IMG/VR virus record: IMGVR_UViG_3300019742_000006
Location: 1-45,123 of that record
From: a virus
Reading direction: 5' to 3' (one strand)
DNA: 45,123 nt
A program made the translations under genes and the position numbers. Shown one piece after another: positions 6,122 through 11,997 of this stretch (position 1 is its first letter; every line of letters begins with the position of its first letter). The notes under the pieces are model-generated. The model had not been told where the DNA came from, searched no databases, and worked only from the letters and a program-made list of their open reading frames with translations.

Positions 6122-6137
6122 ATATAACGTGTTATAA
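6122..6137 (+). repeat. Collapsed attC-like site 5
   Basis: R'' ATATAAC (6122-6128), a 2-base spacer GT, and R' GTTATAA (6131-6137). There are no arms. It separates the DUF551 cassette from cassette 5. Called mainly from the cassette-end complementarity rule on both sides. Confidence 0.5.
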
Positions 6138-6230
6138 TACTGGTGGCGGAAATTAAAAAGGCGCAATGTATGGTTCGCAACCATTGCCCGACCGCTGCTG
6201 TGGGAACGAAAACGCAGTTCCGCCACTTGT
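6132..6230 (+). other. Cassette 5 body: ORF-less, G+C-rich foldback
   Basis: No convincing ORF. The start (GTTATAATACTGGTGGCGGAA) and end (TTCCGCCACTTGTTTATAAC) are complementary over about 20 positions. Inside is a second hairpin, GCAATG...GGTT-CGC-AACCATTGC. The G+C content is well above that of its neighbours, suggesting recent arrival from another source. It may encode a structured RNA or be only a recombination module. Confidence 0.5.
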
Positions 6231-6362
6231 TTATAACGGAAATAATAAACACAGTAAAAGATATGAAAGACAAAATTAACAAAGTAGTAGAAGACCTTAA
6301 AAAAGGCACAATAAGTAAAAAAGATGCAGAAACCCTTTTATTGGGTTTATTTAGTGTTAGCA
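6231..6362 (+). repeat. attC-like site 6 (132 bp)
   Basis: R'' TTATAAC (6231-6237), R' GTTAGCA (6356-6362). The arms share AATAAAC.CA.TAAAAG. The length equals that of the other full sites. The start of the next ORF (6263) lies in its loop. Confidence 0.75.
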
Positions 6363-6641
6363 ACTGTTTTATCTGCTCCAAGTGCGGAAAAGAGCTTTAC
6401 AAAGGATGGGAGCAAGCAGCTTGCAACTTTACACTTAACTTAAACATTGATTGCCAAAGCACAAAAGCTCTTTGGGGGGGAAGATGAGAATATAGGATTT
6501 GAACACCCAGCAATCGAAGAAGGTAGCGGATACCAAGGACTAAAAATAGTGAGTGGGGAGGATAAAGATTACAGACTTTGCATAAGCTGCCATCGTAAGT
6601 TTACAAAGATGATTGGCGACTGGCTGAAGAATGGTTGCTAA
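6263..6641 (+). pseudogene. Cassette 6: zinc-ribbon-like protein with a frameshift at G7
   Basis: Reading starts at ATG 6263 inside attC site 6 (MKDKINKVVEDLKKG), crosses the recombination point as GTT-AGC-AAC, and continues to CSKC before stopping at 6487. A +1 shift at the run of seven G (6474-6480) joins it to a frame ending at 6641 with CISC. One G fewer gives a protein of about 125 residues with paired CxxC motifs, a zinc-ribbon pattern. Sequencing error, real inactivation or programmed slippage are all possible. The stop lies in the R'' of site 7. Confidence 0.6.
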
Positions 6642-6732
6642 CGGTTTGTATAAGATTTGAAGGGCAAACCACTAACGATAATTAAGAGAGCAAAAGGCTA
6701 TATTGCCCTTTTAATTTTATACTTTGTTATAG
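6636..6732 (+). repeat. attC-like site 7 (97 bp)
   Basis: R'' TGCTAAC (6636-6642), R' GTTATAG (6726-6732). The arms match over GTATAA.ATT..AAGGGCAA. R'' with flank GTTGCTAAC mirrors the cassette 6 start GTTAGCAAC exactly. Confidence 0.85.
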
Positions 6733-6749
6733 CCAGTTAATTTACTGTA

Positions 6750-6890
6750 ATGAGCAAAAAAGACATAAGGAAAAAGTATAAAAAAGGCGAGTACTTCGAG
6801 AATGGAAAACTTTACAGAGTTGGTAATTGGCTAAAGAGATACTTTGCCACAAAAACCACAAAAGTTAAGCATAAGAATAATTGGCTATAA
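6750..6890 (+). CDS. Cassette 7 basic micro-protein (46 aa)
   Basis: Starts MSKKDIRKKYKKGEYFENG and is strongly basic (many K and R) with an aromatic centre; possibly nucleic-acid binding. It starts 24 bases after R' and its stop TAA overlaps the R'' of site 8. The fully enclosed position in cassette 7 (6727-7008) supports it as real despite its size. Confidence 0.65.
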   Translation: MSKKDIRKKYKKGEYFENGKLYRVGNWLKRYFATKTTKVKHKNNWL

Positions 6891-7014
6891 CGTTGATAAT
6901 ATGGCAAGTAGCCATAAACAGCACAAAACTTTGAATACAGTAAAATGATTATAAACACGCAGATAGTGACAAATACAAGCCTAACTTGGCTATTTGCTAT
7001 ATTTATTGTTAGGC
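6885..7014 (+). repeat. attC-like site 8 (130 bp)
   Basis: R'' CTATAAC (6885-6891), R' GTTAGGC (7008-7014). The arms match at ATAT.GCAA.TAGCCA. R'' with flank GGCTATAAC mirrors the cassette 7 start GTTATAGCC. The loop contains GCACAAAACTTTGAATA. Confidence 0.87.
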
Positions 7015-7023
7015 ACAGTTATT

Positions 7024-7221
7024 ATGGCAAAAAAGACATTATCGTTTGATGCAGAAGGTGTAGCTACTAGTGCAAGAACAAACAACTACCTACACGTAGA
7101 TATTGAAACAGATTACCCCGATGAAATAATAAACGAATTTAACCCAGATGAAATAATAAGCGAATACGCTGACTTGGATGAGTTATATGAGGCACTAAAG
7201 GAACACTTTAACGAAGATTAA
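7024..7221 (+). CDS. Cassette 8 acidic hypothetical protein (65 aa)
   Basis: Starts MAKKTLSFDAEGVATSAR; the second half is highly acidic with a repeated PDEII-x-E pattern (YPDEIINEF, NPDEIISEY). A TTG start at 6994 would add an attC-encoded leader (LLYLLLG), but the ATG at 7024 is inside the cassette and preferred. The DNA-mimic-like charge is only suggestive. Family not recognised. Confidence 0.7.
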   Translation: MAKKTLSFDAEGVATSARTNNYLHVDIETDYPDEIINEFNPDEIISEYADLDELYEALKEHFNED

Positions 7222-7225
7222 TTGT

Positions 7226-7354
7226 GCCTAACGTTTAGCGTATGATACGTTGCTATTAATAGCATGAATTTTAAATAACAAATAAAAGATTATAAGATGA
7301 AGATACTTAATAAATTAGCAGAATGTAAGCAATGGATTATACGCATTGTTATGG
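7226..7354 (+). repeat. attC-like site 9 (129 bp)
   Basis: R'' GCCTAAC (7226-7232), R' GTTATGG (7348-7354). The arms match at GCGTAT.AT.C.TTGCT. R'' with flank TGTGCCTAAC mirrors the cassette 8 start GTTAGGCACA. Contains the ATG of the next ORF. Confidence 0.87.
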
Positions 7355-7584
7355 TGCGTACTTTCTTGCTTAGTAGTGAAAAAAGGCAAAATTATTTGAT
7401 TACAAAAAATGCAAGTATGTTTTTAGGTTTACAAAACGTAGCAAAGCACTGGGATAACTTAGGAGACGTTAGAAGCTCAATGGATATAAGTAGTGAAAGT
7501 TACAAGTACTTAGGTAATTTTGCCTTGTATTGTAATGCAAAAGGAATTGACCAAGTAAAAAGGTTGAAGTTGTATGCACCATAA
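7297..7584 (+). CDS. Cassette 9 hypothetical protein, start inside attC 9 (95 aa)
   Basis: The ATG at 7297 is in the loop of attC site 9, and the frame crosses the cut point as GTT-ATG-GTG, the same codon phase as in cassettes 3 and 6. An alternative in-cassette start is that same ATG at 7351 (MVRTFLLSS, 77 residues). The body is basic and helical. The stop TAA lies in the R'' of site 10. Family not recognised. Confidence 0.65.
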   Translation: MKILNKLAECKQWIIRIVMVRTFLLSSEKRQNYLITKNASMFLGLQNVAKHWDNLGDVRSSMDISSESYKYLGNFALYCNAKGIDQVKRLKLYAP

Positions 7585-7673
7585 CGGTTTGTATATGGTT
7601 TGAAAGCCAACTACAAACGCTGATTAAATGAACGAATATTAACATGGCTTTTTAACTATATACGTTGTTATAA
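7579..7673 (+). repeat. attC-like site 10 (95 bp)
   Basis: R'' CCATAAC (7579-7585), R' GTTATAA (7667-7673). The arms match at GTATAT.GTT..AAAGCCA. R'' with flank GCACCATAAC mirrors the cassette 9 start GTTATGGTGC. Belongs to the shorter size class with site 7. Confidence 0.87.
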
Positions 7674-7691
7674 GCCGTTTTTACTAAAGAT

Positions 7692-8015
7692 ATGATACCA
7701 GAAATAAATAAAGAATACGATTACTTTGATGATGGGAAGATAAACCCAAGCAGGCATGATAAAGTTACAATAACCGAACTTGTGCGTTTTAACAAAATAG
7801 ATAAAGAAATAAAAGCTAACTGGCAAGAAGAAGTTGAGCAATGCCATTGGCTTTACAATAAAGAGACTGACTATTTTGTTAAGGGAAGACTTAAAGAAAC
7901 AAAAGAAGATGTGATATTTGTACGAACCTTAGATAACGGATGGTTTAGTTTAGGATGGTGGGCTGGGCGTTTAGATACAGATGGAAGTTTGATAGCACGA
8001 TTAAATGGCTTATAA
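7692..8015 (+). CDS. Cassette 10 hypothetical protein (107 aa)
   Basis: Starts MIPEINKEYDYFDDGKI and is rich in acidic residues and tryptophan, with segments CHWLYNKETDYFVKG and GWFSLGWWAGRLDTDG that look like beta strands. The gene lies wholly within cassette 10 (7668-8022) and its stop is in the R'' of site 11. A WYL- or SH3-like small beta domain is possible; no family is recognised. Confidence 0.75.
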   Translation: MIPEINKEYDYFDDGKINPSRHDKVTITELVRFNKIDKEIKANWQEEVEQCHWLYNKETDYFVKGRLKETKEDVIFVRTLDNGWFSLGWWAGRLDTDGSLIARLNGL

Positions 8016-8028
8016 CTACGTGTTATAA
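8007..8028 (+). repeat. Collapsed attC-like site 11, right border of the array
   Basis: GGCTTATAAC (8007-8016), spacer TACGT, then GTTATAA (8022-8028). The R'' is the exact 10-base mirror of the cassette 10 start (GTTATAAGCC). No further R'' matching GTTATAAATA follows, so the array ends here. Confidence 0.65.
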
Positions 8029-8050
8029 ATAATTCAAAAAATTGAACCTT

Positions 8051-8281
8051 ATGAAACTATCAAAAGATGAGGAACTTATGTTGTTAAGATTAGAGAAGCG
8101 AATAAATACAAAAGGAGTTTCAAAAGAGTTCTTAGTGCAACTTTTTGAACTATCAGGATTGTATGGTGGATTCGAAACCATAAGTAATTACGGTAAGATT
8201 TACGGAATAAGCTACAACGGTGTAAAGAAAACTCGAAATATAAAAACAATACGAGGTGTAAAGTTCGTTATTGGTAAATAA
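8051..8281 (+). CDS. Hypothetical protein (76 aa)
   Basis: Not recognised. Charged, helical N-terminal half (MKLSKDEELMLLRLEKR) and a basic C-terminal half. A TTG three codons upstream is possible, but ATG 8051 is preferred. First non-cassette gene after the array. Confidence 0.65.
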   Translation: MKLSKDEELMLLRLEKRINTKGVSKEFLVQLFELSGLYGGFETISNYGKIYGISYNGVKKTRNIKTIRGVKFVIGK

Positions 8282-8288
8282 TAACATT

Positions 8289-8423
8289 ATGGCAGGAATA
8301 TACGGAACAGACGATATAGACAGATACTGGGAAACAAGACTAGACGAGTATCTGGACGAAACGTACGAAGAAGAAGAGAAAGAAGAAACCGAGTGTGATG
8401 CTACAGAATCAGACTTATACTAA
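8289..8423 (+). CDS. Very acidic small protein (44 aa)
   Basis: Starts MAGIYGTDDIDRYWE and contains a run of E and D with few basic residues in the second half. Tight spacing to both neighbours supports it. The strong negative charge could indicate a protein-binding or DNA-mimic role, as inference. Confidence 0.55.
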   Translation: MAGIYGTDDIDRYWETRLDEYLDETYEEEEKEETECDATESDLY

Positions 8424-8433
8424 AACAATAATT

Positions 8434-8619
8434 ATGAGTAAAATTAAAAGACAAATAGACGACCTTTCAGAAGGTGAATACATTGAATTATACGGACGAG
8501 CTCCGTTATCAGCAGCTGACGCATTTGTTATTAATGATGAATACGACCCAAGTTACGATGTAAACACGTTGGTTTATGGAATAGAGAGTAGTTTGTACGA
8601 TGAAGATAATATATATTAG
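8434..8619 (+). CDS. Hypothetical protein (61 aa)
   Basis: Starts MSKIKRQIDDLSEGEYIELYG and is acidic towards the C-terminus. An upstream in-frame start at 8395 would overlap the previous gene by 29 bases, so ATG 8434 after an A-rich leader is preferred. Function unknown. Confidence 0.65.
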   Translation: MSKIKRQIDDLSEGEYIELYGRAPLSAADAFVINDEYDPSYDVNTLVYGIESSLYDEDNIY

Positions 8620-8807
8620 ATATAAACTACAAAATAATAGACAACATAGTAATCAGTAATATAAATTTCAAAGATCACCCTGACTTTGTAGATGCCTTTA
8701 TTGATTCAGCTGATTACGATGGTGTTCCTGTGAATGAAGAACAGTTAAATGATATTAACGAGGATAGAGACTTTGTTAATGAGTGTATAATTAAACAAAT
8801 ATACTAA
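8610..8807 (+). CDS. Conserved-looking phage protein with no normal start codon
   Basis: This frame is open for 65 codons from a stop at 8607. It encodes NFKDHPDFVDAFIDSADYDG and DRDFVNEC, a pattern I associate with a small conserved phage protein. There is no ATG, GTG or TTG before the conserved part; ATA or TTA are the only early codons. It overlaps the end of 8434 in another frame and ends with TAATG into 8807. Expression may use an ATA start or a frameshift from the previous gene, or the start may be mutated. Confidence 0.5.
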   Translation, partial: YILDINYKIIDNIVISNINFKDHPDFVDAFIDSADYDGVPVNEEQLNDINEDRDFVNECIIKQIY

Positions 8808-9157
8808 TGAAAACAAAACAAATAGCAGAGCAAATAGCAAACGCCTTAATGGTTAAAAGTCCTATTGTTGTAAGTAGTGATTTAGTCATCATTAAGGACA
8901 AGGTTGCAATACCATTTAGAACGTTACAAATGACCTGTAATGTCAATACGTTACTGGTAAAAGCGGAGATTGAGAGGTTTATTGAGAACAATGAAGTAGA
9001 CTTCTATTCAAAGCATGGGAATAATGTATTAGAAGCTAAATACGATAACTTACGCAATGTTTTAGAGTTAAGACTCCTTACCGTGTTTGATAAGACCGAG
9101 TTGGAGAAGATTAGTTATTTTGCAGATTTAAGAAAAACAGGAATTAAAAACATTTAG
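8807..9157 (+). CDS. Hypothetical protein (116 aa)
   Basis: Not recognised. Mixed alpha/beta, with a helical charged C-terminal part and no motif. It overlaps the preceding stop by one base, and the next gene begins 1 base after its stop, so it sits in a coupled operon. Confidence 0.7.
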   Translation: MKTKQIAEQIANALMVKSPIVVSSDLVIIKDKVAIPFRTLQMTCNVNTLLVKAEIERFIENNEVDFYSKHGNNVLEAKYDNLRNVLELRLLTVFDKTELEKISYFADLRKTGIKNI

Positions 9158-9158
9158 T

Positions 9159-9473
9159 ATGAACCTAATAAAAGACTTAAACATAAGATTCATACAGCAA
9201 GCATCAGCTATTGGAATGAATCACTTAACAGACATTGAAACCTCCACGGCAGACGCAGCCAAAGCAGCTATGATAGTGTACTTAGCTATTAATGAGATAA
9301 GTGAAACAAGCAGAATAGAGTTTATTAAGTATTCTGGCATAAACATAACGCATTATCTTTTAGAGAAGCTAAAGCGTAATATGAACACCATAGAACGGCT
9401 TGCAGTAAAAGAAATAGTTAGTTTGATTAAAGATAAACTACCAGTTAAGGAAATTGATAAAATCATAAAATAA
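9159..9473 (+). CDS. Hypothetical helical protein (104 aa)
   Basis: Not recognised. Mostly alpha-helical, with an alanine-rich stretch around residues 25-45 and a basic C-terminus. It follows 8807 directly. Confidence 0.7.
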   Translation: MNLIKDLNIRFIQQASAIGMNHLTDIETSTADAAKAAMIVYLAINEISETSRIEFIKYSGINITHYLLEKLKRNMNTIERLAVKEIVSLIKDKLPVKEIDKIIK

Positions 9474-9502
9474 GTTTAATACATAAATTTAAACTAAACG
9501 TA

Positions 9503-9760
9503 ATGAGAAAAACAAAACTTCAATACTTGCACGAACTAGCCTTAATTGCTTTTTCGATGGATGAAAAAGCAGCCAAGCAGGAGGCTAAAACAAAGAGATT
9601 ACAGAGAATGGCTGCGCTTGCACGAGCAGGGCAAAAAGAAAGCGAAGAATTTAAGAAACTAGAAATGGATTTTAACCACCCTACCGTAACAGATTACGGT
9701 GAAGATATGTTTGCCTTGCGTAAGGTTGTTAAGCAATTAAGGCGTTATAAGATAGACTAG
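9503..9760 (+). CDS. Basic helical protein (85 aa)
   Basis: Not recognised. Lysine- and arginine-rich with a long probable helix (QEAKTKRLQRMAALARAG region), ending in a basic KQLRRYKID tail. Nucleic-acid binding is plausible but unproven. Confidence 0.65.
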   Translation: MRKTKLQYLHELALIAFSMDEKAAKQEAKTKRLQRMAALARAGQKESEEFKKLEMDFNHPTVTDYGEDMFALRKVVKQLRRYKID

Positions 9761-9829
9761 CCTTGCATACGACGACGGAGATGCGACATGAAGCGGTTGC
9801 ATAATAAGACACTTCAAGTTTAGTAAATA

Positions 9830-9862
9830 GTAACATAGCAACTGATTTATATTGCTTGTTAC
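9830..9862 (+). repeat. Hairpin GTAACATAGCAA / TTGCTTGTTAC
   Basis: A stem of about 10 pairs with one bulge in the 117-base gap before 9878. The ends (GTAAC, GTTAC) look like small R boxes, and GTTGGTTTAAC after the next gene is a loose mirror of GTTACCAAC. A decayed solitary cassette is conceivable, but the match is imperfect. There is no T tract for a terminator. Confidence 0.3.
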
Positions 9863-9877
9863 CAACTTTTAAAAATT

Positions 9878-10126
9878 ATGGACGAATTAAGACAAATAGA
9901 AAGCAGCCAAAGACAACATAATGAACAAGCTGAACACCTAATGCGAGTGGAATTATTAGAAACCGAACAACAGTACAAAAGATTTGCAATGCTTAAACCA
10001 AGAGTGTATATGGATGGTGATAAGTGGTGCGTGGGCTACGGTTCAATGCCAGAGGGGGTATTTGGCTTTGGAGATACACCGCACGATGCTTTATTAGACT
10101 GGGAAGTACAATGGAGCACTAAATAA
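9878..10126 (+). CDS. Conserved phage-type protein with FGDTPHDAL motif (82 aa)
   Basis: The N-terminal helical part is E/Q-rich, followed by RFAMLKPRVYMDGDKWCVGYG and GVFGFGDTPHDALLDWE. The combination of a K-P-x-x-x-DG-x-x-W strand pair and G-x-GDTP-x-x-A occurs in small phage hypothetical proteins (recalled, not searched). Function unknown. Confidence 0.75.
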   Translation: MDELRQIESSQRQHNEQAEHLMRVELLETEQQYKRFAMLKPRVYMDGDKWCVGYGSMPEGVFGFGDTPHDALLDWEVQWSTK

Positions 10127-10191
10127 TTTTTTATTGTTGGTTTAACACTAAATATGTAATTGATAATTATTAAAACAAATAACGAGTTAAA

Positions 10192-10500
10192 ATGATAGAT
10201 TTAGAATTAAACTTAAAAGCTTATAAACACCATATAATGGAAAATATACTAATCCTGTGTAATAACCATTTCGATGCGTCATCCACTAATGGTAGGTATA
10301 TTTATTACAATGTAGTTAATAGGTTTATTAAGGCTTCTTCTGGTGAAGTTGGCGCTATGTTTGGGTTAGATAGAGCTGGTGTTAAACGATATTTAAAACT
10401 CTCAGTGTTGAACGAAAGACGTGTCGATATGATTGTTGAGGATATTAAAGAGCCTATTTATAAGATACTTAGTAGATTTAACAGTTTATTAACTGTATAA
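10192..10500 (+). CDS. Hypothetical protein (102 aa)
   Basis: Not recognised. Helical, with a central AGVKRYLKLSVLNERRVDMI segment that could be a small helix-turn-helix, so a regulatory role is possible. An AT-rich 65-base gap lies upstream. Confidence 0.65.
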   Translation: MIDLELNLKAYKHHIMENILILCNNHFDASSTNGRYIYYNVVNRFIKASSGEVGAMFGLDRAGVKRYLKLSVLNERRVDMIVEDIKEPIYKILSRFNSLLTV

Positions 10501-10503
10501 AAC

Positions 10504-10534
10504 TTGTGTATATCAATAATATTGTCGAACTTTG
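10504..10534 (+). promoter_or_regulatory. Possible Bacteroidota-type promoter
   Basis: TTG (10504-10506) and GAACTTTG (10527-10534) are 20 bases apart. The -7 box keeps the TTTG half but has GA instead of TA. It lies upstream of the DNA-metabolism operon beginning at 10557. Confidence 0.4.
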
Positions 10535-10556
10535 TAAAACCTTAAATAAATAACAC

Positions 10557-10700
10557 ATGACTAAAGAAGAAGTATTAACTAATATAATATATATAAGGAT
10601 GAGTCTAAGAGATAAACATAGCAGTAAATATTTTTCTAAGAACAGAGATTTCGCATTAGATAGACTAATAGAATTAGAATATTATATAAATAACAAATAA
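10557..10700 (+). CDS. Small helical protein (47 aa)
   Basis: Starts MTKEEVLTNIIYIRMS; charged and helical throughout. It starts 22 bases after a possible promoter and ends 17 bases before the next gene. Function unknown. Confidence 0.55.
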   Translation: MTKEEVLTNIIYIRMSLRDKHSSKYFSKNRDFALDRLIELEYYINNK

Positions 10701-10717
10701 ATAATTAAATACACATT

Positions 10718-11134
10718 ATGAAATTAGAAGTAGGAAAAACTTATTTGAATAGAAGAGGTGAGGAGGTAGAAATAGTTGATAAAGTCAGTGGCACTTGGGC
10801 TTTTATTAGCGAATGCTACTCGTACAGAGAGGACGGTAGACAATCCTATGGTGGTGAAGAGTGTGAACTTGACCTTATCAGCGAAGTAGTAACCGAGAGA
10901 ACACTACCACGTAAGGTAATGGTTAGAGACCGCGATACACACCTATGGGAAGAAGCTACGTTATATGCTATTCTTCCAGATAACTTTAGCCAAAGATTCT
11001 CGGCTTATATAGAGGAGGATGGTGATAATGCAGCTAGTTATTACAAGTATATGAAAGAAATAGAATCTATTCCTGAGTTTACAATGGAAGAAGTTATTGA
11101 GAAATTAGGTTATGAATTTAAAATAATTAAATAA
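10718..11134 (+). CDS. Modular small-beta protein, family member 1 (138 aa)
   Basis: Three modules are visible: an N-terminal MKLEVGKTYLNRRGEEVEIV small-barrel module (1-60), a central PRKVMVRDRDTHLWEEATLY...ILPDNF module (about 65-100), and a C-terminal TMEEVIEKLGYEFKIIK helix-strand tail. The first is shared with 11797, the second with 12608, and the third with 11134, 12608 and 13281. Function unknown. It overlaps 11134 by one base. Confidence 0.75.
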   Translation: MKLEVGKTYLNRRGEEVEIVDKVSGTWAFISECYSYREDGRQSYGGEECELDLISEVVTERTLPRKVMVRDRDTHLWEEATLYAILPDNFSQRFSAYIEEDGDNAASYYKYMKEIESIPEFTMEEVIEKLGYEFKIIK

Positions 11135-11412
11135 TGAAAAAGAGTGAATTAAGAAAAGGAGACAAGACTACATTTAGAGATGGTAAAACAAGAACGGTAG
11201 ATTATGTAGATGGTGATAATATTTGGAATAGTAACGGATATCACTACGCTAGATTTAATGAAGATTTAACTTGTACAGAAAATGAAGAATACGATATAGT
11301 AAAAGTCGTAAGACCTGAGTAAATTATGTTTGAACGTGAAGAAGAAGTTGCTGAAATGACATTAGCAGAGATTTGCGAGTTAACAGGTAAGAATATTAAA
11401 ATAATTAAATAA
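11134..11412 (+). pseudogene. KSEL-GD family protein interrupted by a nonsense codon
   Basis: The frame starts MKKSELRKGDKTTFRDGK and stops at TAA 11320-11322 after VVRPE, then continues in frame as MFEREEEVAEMTLAEICELTGKNIKIIK to 11412. The paralogue at 1438 has TAC (Y) at the matching codon, so a single C-to-A change explains the stop. The N-terminal 62 residues may still be made; an ATG at 11326 could express the rest separately. Confidence 0.7.
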
Positions 11413-11423
11413 AACAGTAAATT

Positions 11424-11768
11424 ATGAGTGAAAGTATTGATTTAAAAGGTGTAACAATTCACAGTATTGATGAGATTAAGAGATTCGATAGTGGATTCTA
11501 TTGTGTTAACTTCATTGTAAAGGTTGATGATGGTGAATACCCACAGCATCTAACATTACAGATGAATAAAGACAAGGCTGATAACCTTGTTAAGTTCAAT
11601 AAGGTAGGAGATAAGGTTGACGTCTCGATTAATCTAAGAGGTAGATTATGGACTAATAAAGAAGGTAAGGAGGTGTGCTTCAACACGTTGGAATGCTGGA
11701 AAGTGTTTAAAACTGACGGTAGCGCGGATAAAGAAGCGGCAGCTAAAGAACCAGATTTGCCGTTCTAG
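11424..11768 (+). CDS. DUF3127 / single-stranded-DNA-binding-like protein (114 aa)
   Basis: An OB-fold-like sequence: FIVKVDDGEYPQHLTLQMN followed by FNKVGDKVDVSINLRGRLW and a strand ending NTLECWKVF. This arrangement is typical of DUF3127 proteins, which replace or resemble SSB in Bacteroidota phages. The acidic tail ending EPDLPF resembles the SSB C-terminal protein-interaction peptide. It is located next to the ERF annealing protein, so it probably coats ssDNA during replication and recombination. Confidence 0.8.
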   Translation: MSESIDLKGVTIHSIDEIKRFDSGFYCVNFIVKVDDGEYPQHLTLQMNKDKADNLVKFNKVGDKVDVSINLRGRLWTNKEGKEVCFNTLECWKVFKTDGSADKEAAAKEPDLPF

Positions 11769-11796
11769 TAAGTAGTTAATAACTAAAGACAAACAA

Positions 11797-11991
11797 ATGA
11801 AATTAGAAATAGGAAAAGTATATCTTGATAGAGAAGGTAGGAAAGTTGAGATACTTAAAGAGGATTACTATGACGAACATAGCTTTATCGGAAGTAATGG
11901 GCATAGCTACAAGCAAGACGGTAAATTTGGTTACGGAGAAATTGAGTGGCATTTAGATTTAATTAGTGAAGTAAAAAAATTAAAATTGTAA
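11797..11991 (+). CDS. Modular small-beta protein, family member 2 (64 aa)
   Basis: MKLEIGKVYLDREGRKVEIL through HLDLISEV closely parallels the first 60 residues of 10718, then ends in KKLKL. It is the N-terminal module alone, without the PRKVMVRD or LGYE modules. It is only 6 bases upstream of the ERF gene. Confidence 0.7.
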   Translation: MKLEIGKVYLDREGRKVEILKEDYYDEHSFIGSNGHSYKQDGKFGYGEIEWHLDLISEVKKLKL

Positions 11992-11997
11992 AATAAT

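Larger units (their letters stand above)
4768..8028 (+). mobile_element. Integron-type gene cassette array without integrase (CALIN)
   Basis: Eleven attC-like sites delimit ten cassettes. Each site runs from an R'' box ending in AAC to an R' box starting with GTT, with imperfectly paired arms between. In integrons a cassette is cut as G^TT at R', and the R'' at its far end is complementary to its own first bases. That holds here: for example, cassette 2 starts GTTAGCCGC and ends GCGGCTAAC, and cassette 9 starts GTTATGGTGC and ends GCACCATAAC. ORFs follow array orientation. There is no integrase in the window, so mobility would need a host IntI in trans. The boundaries are sharp: unrelated operon genes lie on both sides. 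Confidence 0.88.

Noticed and set aside
4768-8028. CRISPR array or tandem repeat block
   Set aside because: Repeats are imperfect, 95-132 bases long, folded, and spaced by different ORFs; there are no short identical repeats, uniform spacers or cas genes.
9830-10192. Possible solitary attC cassette around the gene at 9878
   Set aside because: A hairpin ending in GTTACCAAC lies before the gene and GTTGGTTTAAC after it, but the mirror has inserted bases and no proper arms follow, so it falls short of the standard met by the main array.
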